A stretch of DNA of 64,000 nt from NCBI RefSeq assembly GCF_030732985.1, contig NZ_JASHJX010000008.1, positions 35,967-99,966 of the forward strand, given 5' to 3'. Position 1 is the stretch's first letter. Every line of letters begins with the position of its first letter. A program made the translations under genes and the position numbers. Positions 34,152-42,931 of the stretch are shown here, one piece after another. The notes under the pieces are model-generated. The model did no database searches. It saw only the letters and a program-made list of their open reading frames with translations, and was not told the origin of the DNA. Origin of the DNA: Nioella sp. MMSF_3534. GTDB taxonomy: Bacteria; Pseudomonadota; Alphaproteobacteria; Rhodobacterales; Rhodobacteraceae.

Positions 34152-34625
34152 TCAGGCGGCAAGCTCCGCGCCCCCTGCCCTATCGCCATCCTCGCTGCCG
34201 ACGATCTCCAGCCGCGCGTTGCGATAGCCTTCTTTGGCGATCCAGAGTTCGGCAGCCGTGACAGACTCGGCCAGGTGGAGCAGCTCCGTGCAACCGCCGA
34301 AATCCAGCAGAACACGCACCTGCCCGGGCTGTGGTTCCTCAGCGACATCGAAGGTCAAGGCGCTGTCAGCCGAATGCGTTCGCATGATCGTCACGAGAAT
34401 GACCCCGTCCGAAGAGAAATTCCCCTCGTGCAGCGTGAACGACGCCGGCGCAGTCCAGGTCGGATAGGGTCGCGGTGGCTCCTTCTTGACAAGACGGCCA
34501 ACGCCGTTCGAGCGCTCCCAGGCCGCGAGCTTCTTTGTGAACCGCGCGGGCGGTTTCGGACTGTTGTCGGTGTAGCGAATGAGCGCCCCCAGGGGCGCGG
34601 TGTCGAGAATGGTCGTTGCAGACAT
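34152..34625 (-). CDS. Hypothetical protein beside the ParB-like gene
   Basis: 157 residues from the ATG at 34625 (GAGGAA upstream). Opens MSATTILDTAPLGALIRYTD and contains PPRPYPTWTAPASFTLHEGN and QVRVLLDFGGCTELLHLAES. Its companion is usually the large ParB-like gene in this kind of backbone; function unknown. Confidence 0.68.
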   Translation of the reverse strand: MSATTILDTAPLGALIRYTDNSPKPPARFTKKLAAWERSNGVGRLVKKEPPRPYPTWTAPASFTLHEGNFSSDGVILVTIMRTHSADSALTFDVAEEPQPGQVRVLLDFGGCTELLHLAESVTAAELWIAKEGYRNARLEIVGSEDGDRAGGAELAA

Positions 34626-34690
34626 GATTCCTCATCCTGAATGCGCGATTTCGCATTCATCTTATTGATATTGTTATATTTTATTTAATT

Positions 34691-34712
34691 GAGGGCGGGT
34701 TTCCCCGCCCTC
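34691..34712 (-). terminator. Intrinsic terminator after the ParB-like gene
   Basis: On the minus strand GAGGGCGGG pairs with CCCGCCCTC around a 4-base loop, followed by AATTAAATAAAAT. The strong stem is clear; the tail is A/T-rich rather than a clean T-run. Confidence 0.5.
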
Positions 34713-34724
34713 GGATGGCGCGGA

Positions 34725-36893
34725 TCACTCCGCAGCCATCATCGATGCATCATCACCCGGCAGGTCAGCGGTGAGGAAGGCGGGAAGGTCGACATCCTCG
34801 GCCTGGCCGGCGTCGGAAACGGGTTCAGACGCCCCCTGCCCTTCCGCACCGTCGAGTGCTACCAAGTCGTGACGGCGAAGAACCTCCGGCAACCAGCCGC
34901 TACCTTTCAGCAGACGCTCGGCTTCGGTCGCCATCTCGCCCTTCTTCAAGTGATCGAGGAGTTGCGCCGTCCCCTCCCCCTTTGCCTCGCACACGGCCTC
35001 GAGGATCCGTGCCTTGGGCACGCGGTTCAGGTAGGTATCGGCCGTCGGCTCCCAACCCGCCTCGACCATGTCGAGTTCGACCGCCTGTGCGACCAAGTCG
35101 GACTGGGTCATCCGCTTGGTCAAGCCGCTGGCGGAGATACCGGTACCATAGGGGTTCACCTTCTCATGGAGCGCGTTGATCCCGAAGCTGAGGCAATGCG
35201 CGAGCAGCGAAAGCCGGCTCCCTTGATCGAGGGAAGCCAGGTAATCCCAGAGAGCGGCATCGTCGCCGAGCGGCAGGTCGGCCTCCCACTCCGCATGACG
35301 ATCGTCAACCAGCTTGGCCACCACGCTGTCCTTCAGATCGCTCGCCTGCGCCGACATATAGACGTGACGCACCGAGGCCTCGAGGCAGCTGCCGGCCGAA
35401 CTGGACGTCCGGAAGGTGTCATTGACGAGCTTCAGGAGCAGCAGCGTCAACGCGACGTCAGGTGAGCGCCCGACAGCTTCCCGCAGTGCCAGTGTCCGGT
35501 GCGCCGTCAACTCCATGACCAGCCGCTCAGGCAAGGGCTTCACGGCTCTGTCGTCCTCGTCGTCGGGGACGTTGGCGCCAAGCGCCTGACCAGCAGAGGT
35601 GATCACCGTGCCATGGCCGACACCATCCGCGCTGCTCGCCGCTGAAAGCTCAGCGCCCTGCCCGTCTGCCGCCTGTTCACCGCTGTGGACGTCGGCATCT
35701 TCCCGAAGCTCATCCTCGGGCCGCACGAAGCCGCGATAGACGGTAAGCTCGCCATAGCGATCAAGCGTCACGAAAGCCCCTGCCCGCGCTATCTCCTCAC
35801 CGTCGAAGATCAGCGGCCGGGCCTCGAGCTTCTCCATCGAGACTTCCAATTCGCCAAGACGCGCGTCGGCTTCTTCGGGGAACTCATCCTGGCCCTCGTA
35901 TTCCTCTTCGAGCGCCCGGTACTCGGCAAGCAGCTTAGCATGGGCCGCGCCTTCGTCATCCGTCATCGGCGCCGGATCTCCGCTCAGCCGCCGCAAACCG
36001 TGGCTGTAGCCATAGGGCAGGTCGAGCGAGACCTCGATCCATTTCCAACCTTCGGTCGCGATCGCTTCGGCTTCAGCCTGAAGCTTCTCGCTGACCAGAC
36101 GATCGAGAAGGGCAGGGTCTTCCAGCCAGCCGCCGTCATCGCCTTGGAAGAGGTCATGCAACATGGTGCCACCAGCAGCCTCATAGGCCTCGACGCCGAC
36201 AAAAACGGCACGAAGATCGGAGGCCCGCACCGAAGTTTCCGTCAGCATGCGTCGGATCTGATAAGGCTCCTTGTTCCAGGACGACTTGATCGCATCCCAG
36301 ACTTGGATCTGGCGCTCATGATCCGGATTGACCGTGAAGGCCATCAGCTGCTCCAGCGTCATTTCGTCCTCGGCGTAGAGCTCGAGCAGGGCAGGGGCCA
36401 CGGCGGCGAGTTTCAGGCGTTGTTTGACCACCTGCGACGTGACGAAGAAGGCGGCCGCGATCTCTTCATCGCCTTGACCCTTCTCCCGCAGCGCAACGAA
36501 TGCGCGGAACTGATCGAGCGGGTGCAGGGCAGCGCGCTGCATGTTCTCAGCGAGCGAGTCATCCTCAGCGAGGATCGCGGACGTGGCATCCCGCACGATG
36601 CAGGGAATGGGTGTCGTCTTGGCCAGGCGCTTCTGCTTCACCAGCAGCGACAGAGCCTGAAAGCGTCGGCCGCCAGCGGGGATTTCGAACTTGCCGGTCT
36701 CGGACCCATCGTCCGCCAGAACGGGCCGGACGCTCAGGCTCTGCAGCATCCCGCGGCGGGCGATGTCTTCGGCCAGTTCCTCGACCGAGATGCCGGCCTT
36801 GATGCGCCGGACGTTGGACTGGCTTAGCACGAGCTTGTCGAAGGGAATGTCCCGGGACGGGGACAGGGTGACTTTCTGGGCAGATTTCGCCAT
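34725..36893 (-). CDS. Large ParB/Spo0J-family protein
   Basis: 722 residues from the ATG at 36893. The first 200 residues carry a ParB N-terminal domain (DIPFDKLVLSQSNVRRIKAG, ELAEDIARRGMLQSLSVRPV, GRRFQALSLLVKQKRL, RAALHPLDQFRAFVALREKG) and a HTH (DEEIAAAFFVTSQVVKQRL). The remaining 500 residues are acidic and unlike partition ParB. This is a common plasmid-backbone protein thought to act in regulation or DNA processing rather than partition; the true ParB is at 39933. Residues 420-480 (DADVHSGEQAADGQGAELSA) look disordered. Confidence 0.85.
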   Translation of the reverse strand: MAKSAQKVTLSPSRDIPFDKLVLSQSNVRRIKAGISVEELAEDIARRGMLQSLSVRPVLADDGSETGKFEIPAGGRRFQALSLLVKQKRLAKTTPIPCIVRDATSAILAEDDSLAENMQRAALHPLDQFRAFVALREKGQGDEEIAAAFFVTSQVVKQRLKLAAVAPALLELYAEDEMTLEQLMAFTVNPDHERQIQVWDAIKSSWNKEPYQIRRMLTETSVRASDLRAVFVGVEAYEAAGGTMLHDLFQGDDGGWLEDPALLDRLVSEKLQAEAEAIATEGWKWIEVSLDLPYGYSHGLRRLSGDPAPMTDDEGAAHAKLLAEYRALEEEYEGQDEFPEEADARLGELEVSMEKLEARPLIFDGEEIARAGAFVTLDRYGELTVYRGFVRPEDELREDADVHSGEQAADGQGAELSAASSADGVGHGTVITSAGQALGANVPDDEDDRAVKPLPERLVMELTAHRTLALREAVGRSPDVALTLLLLKLVNDTFRTSSSAGSCLEASVRHVYMSAQASDLKDSVVAKLVDDRHAEWEADLPLGDDAALWDYLASLDQGSRLSLLAHCLSFGINALHEKVNPYGTGISASGLTKRMTQSDLVAQAVELDMVEAGWEPTADTYLNRVPKARILEAVCEAKGEGTAQLLDHLKKGEMATEAERLLKGSGWLPEVLRRHDLVALDGAEGQGASEPVSDAGQAEDVDLPAFLTADLPGDDASMMAAE

Positions 36894-37145
36894 CAGATCT
36901 TCTCCACGACGGGCGCCGGAAGCCACTCTCCCGATCTCACTTCCCGTCAACCCTCAAACCAACAAACCTTTCCCTCTCCCGACCGTCCTAGAGTTTCGCA
37001 GTGAACCACCGGATGGGCAGCTGGACTGTGATCAACGGGAAAGCAGGCATCATATTTTCGACCATCACCGATCTGAATCGAAACCGTTGTATGGATTCCA
37101 ATTCGTCGTTGGACCAGTCTTGCAGACCGTGGGACAATCCTGGCC

Positions 37146-37424
37146 ATGACCGGTCGGCTGCCTCTGCCTATTTACATGACCCGCCAGGATCCATCACGGA
37201 ATATGGCGCGGTTCTACGTTGTCTCCCTCGCACCCACATTGTTCGGGGAGGTGTCTCTGGTCCGAAATTGGGGACGGATCGGATCAAGAGGTCAAATGAT
37301 GGTGGAAACCTTCCCAACCGCCGACGCAGCACTCGAGGCTTCTGACCGATTGGCGCGCGTCAAGCGGCGCAAAGGGTATCACTCCCCCTGCCCTACTGGT
37401 CAGGTCCCGGCCGCCACGATCTGA
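37146..37424 (+). CDS. Second WGR-domain protein
   Basis: 92 residues. The WGR core MARFYVVSLAPTLFGEVSLV, RNWGRIGSRGQMMVE and RLARVKRRKGYHS closely parallels the protein at 15572. Nucleic-acid binding is likely. Its 3' end overlaps the DnaA-like gene on the other strand by 25 bases. Confidence 0.82.
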   Translation: MTGRLPLPIYMTRQDPSRNMARFYVVSLAPTLFGEVSLVRNWGRIGSRGQMMVETFPTADAALEASDRLARVKRRKGYHSPCPTGQVPAATI

Positions 37425-38122
37425 ACTTCGTGGATCGTCCTGTCCTCTGCCGTCAACGCCGCCAGAAGTCTGGTCACGAAATGAGTTCGGACATAGCTTG
37501 CGTGAAAGCGCGACGGTGCTAGAAGAGTGAAAGTCCCGCTTTCGGCCTCAAGTGGCTTTAACGGGGCGAACCAGGCGCTATAAATCGCCGGATCCTGCGC
37601 CTGCAGCCGATTTGCGGCACCGGCCCAGCCTGTGCCGTCCTCGGGCGGCGGCGAATAATCCCGACGTAGCGGCACGACATTTGTTTCAGAAGGTGCTTCG
37701 GGTGTGGGCGCGTCGGTCATTCGGGCCACGAAGTCAGGGCCTATGGCTTCCCAGTGCGGCATCGTCGCGCGCAGCACCGTGGCAAGATCGATCCTGTACT
37801 GCGCAACCCTGCCACGCGCCGCTGGAATCGTGACGACGATCCAGCCGAGGCCGCGCATATGAGCCATCTCGCGCTTGGCCGTGCGTTCGGTCACGCCCCA
37901 CATTCTGGCCATCTCCTTCTGGCCCACGGCAAAGAAACCGCTGCGCCAATTGAACCTGGCGGTGATCAGCAGTGAGAGGCGGAGAGCCAGTCGGGCCTCG
38001 ACAGCGTCGCCACGGCTGGCAGTGACCAAAAGTGCACTGATGATATCATACTTGAGTGCCGCGGCACCGGGTCCAGTGATCTGTTTAGAAAGGGCGGGAA
38101 ACCCCGCTTGTCTCTGTGTCAC
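37400..38122 (-). CDS. DnaA-like plasmid replication initiator
   Basis: About 240 residues from a GTG at 38122 preceded by GGAG; an ATG at 38179 is an alternative but lacks a ribosome-binding site. The N-terminal half carries a winged-helix (FAVGQKEMARMWGVTERTAK, REMAHMRGLGWIVVTIPAAR). The C-terminal part resembles DnaA domain I (WAGAANRLQAQDPAIYSAWF, APLKPLEAESGTFTLLAPSR and a following FHASYV). This, next to a divergent parAB operon, is the layout of the 'DnaA-like' replicons of Rhodobacteraceae. The AAA+ part of chromosomal DnaA is absent. Confidence 0.75.
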   Translation of the reverse strand: MTQRQAGFPALSKQITGPGAAALKYDIISALLVTASRGDAVEARLALRLSLLITARFNWRSGFFAVGQKEMARMWGVTERTAKREMAHMRGLGWIVVTIPAARGRVAQYRIDLATVLRATMPHWEAIGPDFVARMTDAPTPEAPSETNVVPLRRDYSPPPEDGTGWAGAANRLQAQDPAIYSAWFAPLKPLEAESGTFTLLAPSRFHASYVRTHFVTRLLAALTAEDRTIHEVQIVAAGT

Positions 38123-38580
38123 GCCGCGCTCCTGCCCCGGTGTCGTGCGATATCTGCCTCTGGGAAAGCTATGCCCCATCTGGTGTGAGGCTATTCTCAG
38201 ACGCTTTTCCCGATCTTGCAGTGATTAGCGTTCGAAAGTGCGGATTTGTCAAGGATTCGAATCCGATGGCCCAAATCCCAAATCCTTTTTCGAAAGAAAA
38301 CTGGTATCGGTTGGTATTGTGGGACGTTTAGGGCGTCCCGTTATTGTCCCTTGATGTCCCCTCAACATGTCGCCATCGGGAGAATGGTGTCCCCCTAAAT
38401 ACGCCCATGAAGTCGGGGTGGTCGGTGTCCAGCCTCCGTTCCTCCGATTCGGGTTGGCGCCTAGCGCGACCGTTGTTTCCTTGACCGAGCGGTTCAACGC
38501 GCCCATAGAATATCGAACTCGACAAAAAGAGCAAATTCGGCGTAAATCAGGAAAACGAAACAATCTACGTCCGAGGGATT
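38123..38580. other. Candidate replication origin between initiator and parA
   Basis: 458 bases without a gene, between divergent initiator and partition genes. It contains short repeats (two adjacent CAAATCC copies near 38273-38287, several GTCCC units at 38335-38360, and GGGAC...GTCCC inversions) and an A/T-rich segment near 38500-38560. Position suggests oriV; no long iteron array was found. Confidence 0.4.
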
Positions 38581-39936
38581 ATGCTTACTCACTCCGATCT
38601 TCGAACTCTTCAGGCCAAGTCACTTAAGATGCAGGGCTGGATCCGTCAGCAAACTTTCTCTCCGGAGAAGGTTAAGACGCTGCGCCGTTTTTCCTCGTGG
38701 GAGGTGTCTGAACTGATTTTCGGCATGAACCAGTCAACCTTCCGGGGTAAACTGGCTGCCGACCCCACCTTACCCGCGGGTAAGGTGGAGCCTGACGGGC
38801 GGCAGCGCTGGTTCACATTAGAGGAGGTGAACGCCCTGCGTCGCAAGCTCAGGCCACGCGGCAAACCGTTGATGCCCGCGCGTCCGCAGGGTCGCGCCTT
38901 CCGCACTGCCATTGCCAATTTCAAAGGTGGCGCCGGCAAGTCCACCGTGGCGCTGCATTTCGCCCACGCCGCCGCGCTGGATGGGTACCGTGTGCTCTGC
39001 GTCGACTTCGATCCGCAGGCGACGCTCAGCCATTCGATGGGATTGACCGATGTCAGCGAAGAGCACACAGTCTGGGGTATCATGGCGCGCGATCTGGTGC
39101 GCGAGACCGAGGCCCAGAACAATGCGCCTCGCGGGGCGGCTAGCGGTGCCGCCCTGCCCCGCCGATCCATTCCGGCGAGCATCACCGACTTGGGCTTGCA
39201 GGATCTGCGCTTGAGCGACTTCATCCAGCCCACAAACTGGCCCACGATCGATCTAATCCCCTCTTGCGCTAACGCGGCCTTCGTCGAATTCGCCTCCGCC
39301 CAATATCGGCATCTAAATCCGGAGTGGTCCTTCTTTGCGGCTGTCAGCCGGTTTCTAGACCAACTTCCCGATGACCAGTGGGATCTGATCCTGTTCGATT
39401 GCCCGCCTGCCATTGGGTACCAGTCAATGAACGCGGTCTTCGCCGCGGACATGCTTTATATCCCCTCCGGCCCGGGCTATTGGGAATACGACAGCACCAC
39501 CAGCTTCATCGGGCAATTGAGCGAGGCGCTCGAGGATCTGTCGCACGGGTTCGAGGGCACCTTATCCGCGGGTAAGATCGCGCTGCCCAAGGCCTTCCAC
39601 GATATTCGCTTCCTGCTGACGCGCTACGAGCCGGGCAATGATCTGCACCGGGCGATGTTTGAAGCTTTTGGTAAGGTTTTCGATGATAAGCTTGCGCGCC
39701 ACCCGGTCGAGATGACCCGCGCGGTGGAGCAGTCGGGACGGTTCCTAAGTTCAATCTACGAAATGGACTACCGCGACATGACCCGCGAAACCTGGCGCCG
39801 CGCCAGGGCCAGCTTCGACCGCGCATATGGCGAATTCAAAGAGACGATGCTGCCCCATTGGGAGGCGATGGCGACGGGCACCTTATCCGCGGATAAGGTC
39901 GCTCCCGCGCCGCTGGCCGTAGGAGATGACGCATGA
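38581..39936 (+). CDS. parA: Partition ATPase ParA
   Basis: 451 residues, GAGG ribosome-binding site. An N-terminal DNA-binding extension (about 1-100; WEVSELIFGMNQSTFRGKLA, RQRWFTLEEVNALRRKL) precedes a ParA/SopA-type ATPase with FKGGAGKSTVALHFAHAAAL (Walker A) and VLCVDFDPQATLSH, then ILFDCPPAIGYQSMNAVFA. The long type Ia form autoregulates its operon. Three parS-like palindromes lie within its own coding sequence. It overlaps parB (ATGA). Confidence 0.92.
   Translation: MLTHSDLRTLQAKSLKMQGWIRQQTFSPEKVKTLRRFSSWEVSELIFGMNQSTFRGKLAADPTLPAGKVEPDGRQRWFTLEEVNALRRKLRPRGKPLMPARPQGRAFRTAIANFKGGAGKSTVALHFAHAAALDGYRVLCVDFDPQATLSHSMGLTDVSEEHTVWGIMARDLVRETEAQNNAPRGAASGAALPRRSIPASITDLGLQDLRLSDFIQPTNWPTIDLIPSCANAAFVEFASAQYRHLNPEWSFFAAVSRFLDQLPDDQWDLILFDCPPAIGYQSMNAVFAADMLYIPSGPGYWEYDSTTSFIGQLSEALEDLSHGFEGTLSAGKIALPKAFHDIRFLLTRYEPGNDLHRAMFEAFGKVFDDKLARHPVEMTRAVEQSGRFLSSIYEMDYRDMTRETWRRARASFDRAYGEFKETMLPHWEAMATGTLSADKVAPAPLAVGDDA
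38767..38786. repeat. parS-like palindrome 1
   Basis: ACCTTACCCGCGGGTAAGGT is a perfect 20-base palindrome inside parA, one of four related sites in 2.3 kb of the partition region. Confidence 0.7.
39559..39578. repeat. parS-like palindrome 2
   Basis: ACCTTATCCGCGGGTAAGAT, in parA. The core CTTATCCGCGGGTAAG differs from a perfect palindrome at one paired position. Confidence 0.7.
39880..39899. repeat. parS-like palindrome 3
   Basis: ACCTTATCCGCGGATAAGGT is a perfect 20-base palindrome at the 3' end of parA. Confidence 0.72.
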
Positions 39937-41039
39937 CCCGAAAAAGACGGATGTTCGATATCGAGATGCCCGAGGAAGAGGTGGGGGTGGTTGAGGCCCC
40001 TGCCCTTTCGGAACCTCAGCGCCGTGGCCCGATGGCCAGCGCCATCGCCGAAAACGCCGAGGCGCTTCAGGCCCGCAAATCCGCCGCCGAGGCCATCCGC
40101 GAGGAAAACGACGCGCTGGCCCATGAATACGTTGCCTTGCGCGAAGCGGGACATGTGGTGCAGGCGGTGCCGCTGGAGGATGTGCATTGCCACATGCTGG
40201 TGCGCGACCGCCTACCCGGTGACGACATGGAACTGGCCGAGCTTGTGACCTCGATCCGCGACCTGGGTCTATCGAATCCGATCCGAGTGCTGCCGCGCCC
40301 GGACGGGCAGGGGGTTGAACTGGTGCAAGGCTATCGCAGGCTGCGTGCTTATGGCCAATTGCTGGAAGAAACCGGGCAGGAAGAGTGGGCGTGCATCCCG
40401 GCGCTTGTGTTGCCGGGGGCGGCGGATATCGCCGGGCTCTATCGGCGCATGGTGGATGAGAACGTGATCCGCAAGGATCTGTCCTTTGCGGAAATGGCCT
40501 ATGCTGCCCAGAACTACGCCGCCGACCCGGCAACTGAGGCCAATGATCTGAGCGCGGCCATTGCTGCGCTGTTTCAATCCGCGCCCTATTCCAAGCGCAG
40601 TTACATCCGCTCCTTCGCACATCTGTTGGACACGATAGGTTCGGCGTTGAATTTTCCGACCGAGATCCCCCGCGCCCTGGGCGTGGACTTGTCGCGGCGG
40701 CTGAAAGACCACCCGGAGCTTGTCGAGATCATCCGATCTGAGGTGACTGCAATGGGCGACAGCCGCAGTATCCGCGATGAATTGGACGTGCTGCGCCGCC
40801 ATTCCAAGGCCGACGAGTATGATGTTCCGTCAGAACCTACGGTCGTCAAGCCCGCGAGCAAGGCAGGGCGGGGCGGTGCAAAGGCCAAGACCACGTTTCA
40901 CATCCGCAGCGCGCACGGCCAGATCAAATGTACGGCGGGTCAGGGGCGGCTGGAAATCAAGGTTGACCGCGACTTTACCTCGATCGACAGGGCGCGACTG
41001 GAGCAGGCTATCGCCACTCTGGTTGATGGGTTGGGCTGA
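39933..41039 (+). CDS. parB: Partition protein ParB
   Basis: 368 residues. ParB N-terminal domain: LARDR-type box as MLVRDRLPGDDMELAELVTS, then GLSNPIRVLPRPDGQGVELV and QGYRRLRAYGQLLEETG, followed by RMVDENVIRKDLSFAEMAYA. The HTH region (YSKRSYIRSFAHLLDTIGSA) and a C-terminal dimerisation part follow. It binds centromere sites, here most likely the four CTTATCCGCGGATAAG-type palindromes around it. Confidence 0.9.
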   Translation: MTRKRRMFDIEMPEEEVGVVEAPALSEPQRRGPMASAIAENAEALQARKSAAEAIREENDALAHEYVALREAGHVVQAVPLEDVHCHMLVRDRLPGDDMELAELVTSIRDLGLSNPIRVLPRPDGQGVELVQGYRRLRAYGQLLEETGQEEWACIPALVLPGAADIAGLYRRMVDENVIRKDLSFAEMAYAAQNYAADPATEANDLSAAIAALFQSAPYSKRSYIRSFAHLLDTIGSALNFPTEIPRALGVDLSRRLKDHPELVEIIRSEVTAMGDSRSIRDELDVLRRHSKADEYDVPSEPTVVKPASKAGRGGAKAKTTFHIRSAHGQIKCTAGQGRLEIKVDRDFTSIDRARLEQAIATLVDGLG

Positions 41040-41058
41040 CCTTATCCGCGGGTAAGGG
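41039..41058. repeat. parS-like palindrome 4
   Basis: ACCTTATCCGCGGGTAAGGG begins at the last base of the parB stop codon. Same core as the sites in parA. Confidence 0.7.
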
Positions 41059-41142
41059 TTGGCCCCGGCCTGCGGCGGTCTTGTTTTGGGTCCACGCGTG
41101 ATCTACATTACGTCATGTATATCCACGCTCCTGGAGGGTGAG

Positions 41143-41370
41143 ATGCAAGTCGCAAAATGGGGCAATTCCCTCGCGGTACGTTTGCCGGCGGAACTGGTGC
41201 GTGAACTAGGCCTGAAAGAAGGCGATCAGATCGATTTGATCCGGGACGATGAGGCCGTGAAGGTCCGGCGCCAGCCGCGCGCGGAAGAGGTTCTAGCCGG
41301 CCTGCGGCGGTTTCGGGGCAGTCTGCCTGCCAACGAGCGCTTGAAGCGCGCCGAGGCTCATGAGCGCTGA
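41143..41370 (+). CDS. AbrB/MazE-type antitoxin
   Basis: 75 residues from the ATG at 41143, after CTGGAGGG. Swapped-hairpin AbrB fold: MQVAKWGNSLAVRLPAELVR, ELGLKEGDQIDLIRDDEA. The C-terminal tail (LKRAEAHER) should contact the toxin. It overlaps the next gene by 11 bases. Confidence 0.88.
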   Translation: MQVAKWGNSLAVRLPAELVRELGLKEGDQIDLIRDDEAVKVRRQPRAEEVLAGLRRFRGSLPANERLKRAEAHER

Positions 41371-41761
41371 GTTCGCCGACACAAATATCGTTCTCTCCCT
41401 CCTTGATGACGGCCCGAAGGCGGATCGTGCCGAGGCCATCTTGGGCCAAGGGCCGCGTATCAGCGTTCAGGTCTTGAACGAGGCCCTGGTGAATTGCCGG
41501 CGCAAGGCGGGCCTGAGTTGGGATGAAACGGGTGCATTCTTGGCGAGTATCCAGGTGCTGTGTCCGGTCGAGGAACTGACCATGCGAACACATGAGGTCG
41601 GTCGCGCGCTGGCGGAACGGTATGGGTTCTCGGTCTACGATGCGATGATCGTCTCAGCGGCCCTGATCGCTGGCTGCACCACGCTTTGGACGGAGGACAT
41701 GCAGGATGGCCTCCTCGTGGAGGGCCGGCTTCGGATCATCAATCCTTTCGCCCAAGTCTAA
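41360..41761 (+). CDS. vapC: VapC-like PIN-domain toxin
   Basis: 133 residues. PIN-domain acidic residues: D in EFADTNIVLSLLDD, E in VQVLNEALVNCRRKAG, D in FSVYDAMIVSAALIAG and D in LWTEDMQDGLLVEG. VapC toxins cut RNA. Paired with the AbrB-type antitoxin and likely an addiction module for the replicon beside it. Confidence 0.88.
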   Translation: MSAEFADTNIVLSLLDDGPKADRAEAILGQGPRISVQVLNEALVNCRRKAGLSWDETGAFLASIQVLCPVEELTMRTHEVGRALAERYGFSVYDAMIVSAALIAGCTTLWTEDMQDGLLVEGRLRIINPFAQV

Positions 41762-41809
41762 AGTGCTTGGAACCATGCAAGTCTTCCACTCAACGGAAGA
41801 TTTACAAGG

Positions 41810-42706
41810 TTACATCGTCGTTTGTTTGAGCAGCCCCAGCTTTTCAGCGCGATCCAGCAGCATTCTGACCGAGGACGGCTGCCAACGGCTGCGCCCGCGC
41901 GGGGTGCGCTCGCGCATCGCCTCCAGCCGGTCGCAGATTGCCTGCAGGGTGATCTCGGGGTCAGCACCTTTGATAGCTGCGACAATCGCCGGAAGGCGAT
42001 CATGGGTTTCGCGACGTCCGGCGCGGCCAAGCACTTCATCGGGCAGAAACCCGTCGCGCACATATGCCTTCACAGCGCGGAGCAGGCGGCTTTGGGTCCA
42101 ATGACGATCATGGGGCAGGGGGGCATTGATAATCCGCAGGACGTCTTCCCAAGCCATATCGGGGCGCAAATGGCGCACACGGGGCACCCAATCCTGCGCG
42201 GTCTCGTTGAGGCGCTCCATGTAGCCGTCCTGCCGCGCCAGCCGCACCTTGCGCAGCGCGGCGGGGTCCTTGGCGCGAAGCCCTGGGTTGCCACCTACGC
42301 GCCCTTTGGCGCGTGCCGAGGCAAGCCCAGCCTTGGTACGCTCGCGGATCAGAGCACGTTCAAACTCGGCCGCAGCGCCCAGAACCTGCAATGTGAACTT
42401 GCCCTGCGGGGAAGCGGTGTCGATGGGGTCCTGCAGGGAGCGGAAGAAAGCTCCCTTGGCCTCCAGACGTTCGATCACCTCCAGCAGATGCGAGAGGGAC
42501 CGCGCCAGGCGGTCGATGCGCACGACGACCAGCGTATCGCCCTTGCCGATCCGCTCCAGCACGCGTGCCAGCACCGGCCGCGCGCGATTGCCGCCCGAGG
42601 CGTGCTCTTCAAAGATCTCGACGCAGCCCGCAGTTTGCAGGGCCTCAGACTGGGGCAGGGGGGTCTGATCCTCTGTGGAAACACGGGCGTAGCCTATCAG
42701 GGGCAT
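41810..42706 (-). CDS. Serine recombinase / resolvase
   Basis: 298 residues. Catalytic serine in GYARVSTEDQ; also RIDRLARSLSHLLEVIERLE and LQVLGAAAEFERALIRERTK. The C-terminal part is longer than that of Tn3 resolvases and contains a HTH-like repeat (LPAIVAAIKGADPEITLQAI). Probably resolves plasmid multimers or belongs to a lost transposon. Confidence 0.88.
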   Translation of the reverse strand: MPLIGYARVSTEDQTPLPQSEALQTAGCVEIFEEHASGGNRARPVLARVLERIGKGDTLVVVRIDRLARSLSHLLEVIERLEAKGAFFRSLQDPIDTASPQGKFTLQVLGAAAEFERALIRERTKAGLASARAKGRVGGNPGLRAKDPAALRKVRLARQDGYMERLNETAQDWVPRVRHLRPDMAWEDVLRIINAPLPHDRHWTQSRLLRAVKAYVRDGFLPDEVLGRAGRRETHDRLPAIVAAIKGADPEITLQAICDRLEAMRERTPRGRSRWQPSSVRMLLDRAEKLGLLKQTTM

Positions 42707-42711
42707 GAAAA

Positions 42712-42775
42712 AGGGCCGTTTGCAATTTAATATATTGCCAATAAACGACCGTTTGTAAATGAATGCAAGTAGGCG
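42712..42775. repeat. Candidate res site
   Basis: Directly upstream of the resolvase start. A/T-rich, with related CCGTTTG[CT]AA repeats at about 42718 and 42752 and inverted CGTTT...AAACG arms. Typical position for a resolvase binding site. Confidence 0.45.
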
Positions 42776-42904
42776 CTCTCTCGTCGTGCTCGTCCAAAAA
42801 ACCTTGGTTTCCTTGCGCTGAGCGCGATCTGAGAAGTTTCACCGGCAGTCGCGCGCGCATACTATATAAAGAGCGAAGGCAACCGCCACAAATCACTTGG
42901 GTAA

Positions 42905-42930
42905 TGTGCAAAAGAACAGTATATTGCACA
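42905..42930. promoter_or_regulatory. Operator-like inverted repeat before the DUF1612-like gene
   Basis: TGTGCAA (42905-42911) and TTGCACA (42924-42930) form a perfect inverted repeat ending one base before the ATG at 42932. It overlaps the likely -10 region (ATATTG) and would suit autoregulation. Confidence 0.45.
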
Positions 42931-42931
42931 T

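Noticed and set aside
38581..41039. repABC-type replicon
   Set aside because: parA and parB are present but there is no RepC; the initiator is DnaA-like and divergent.
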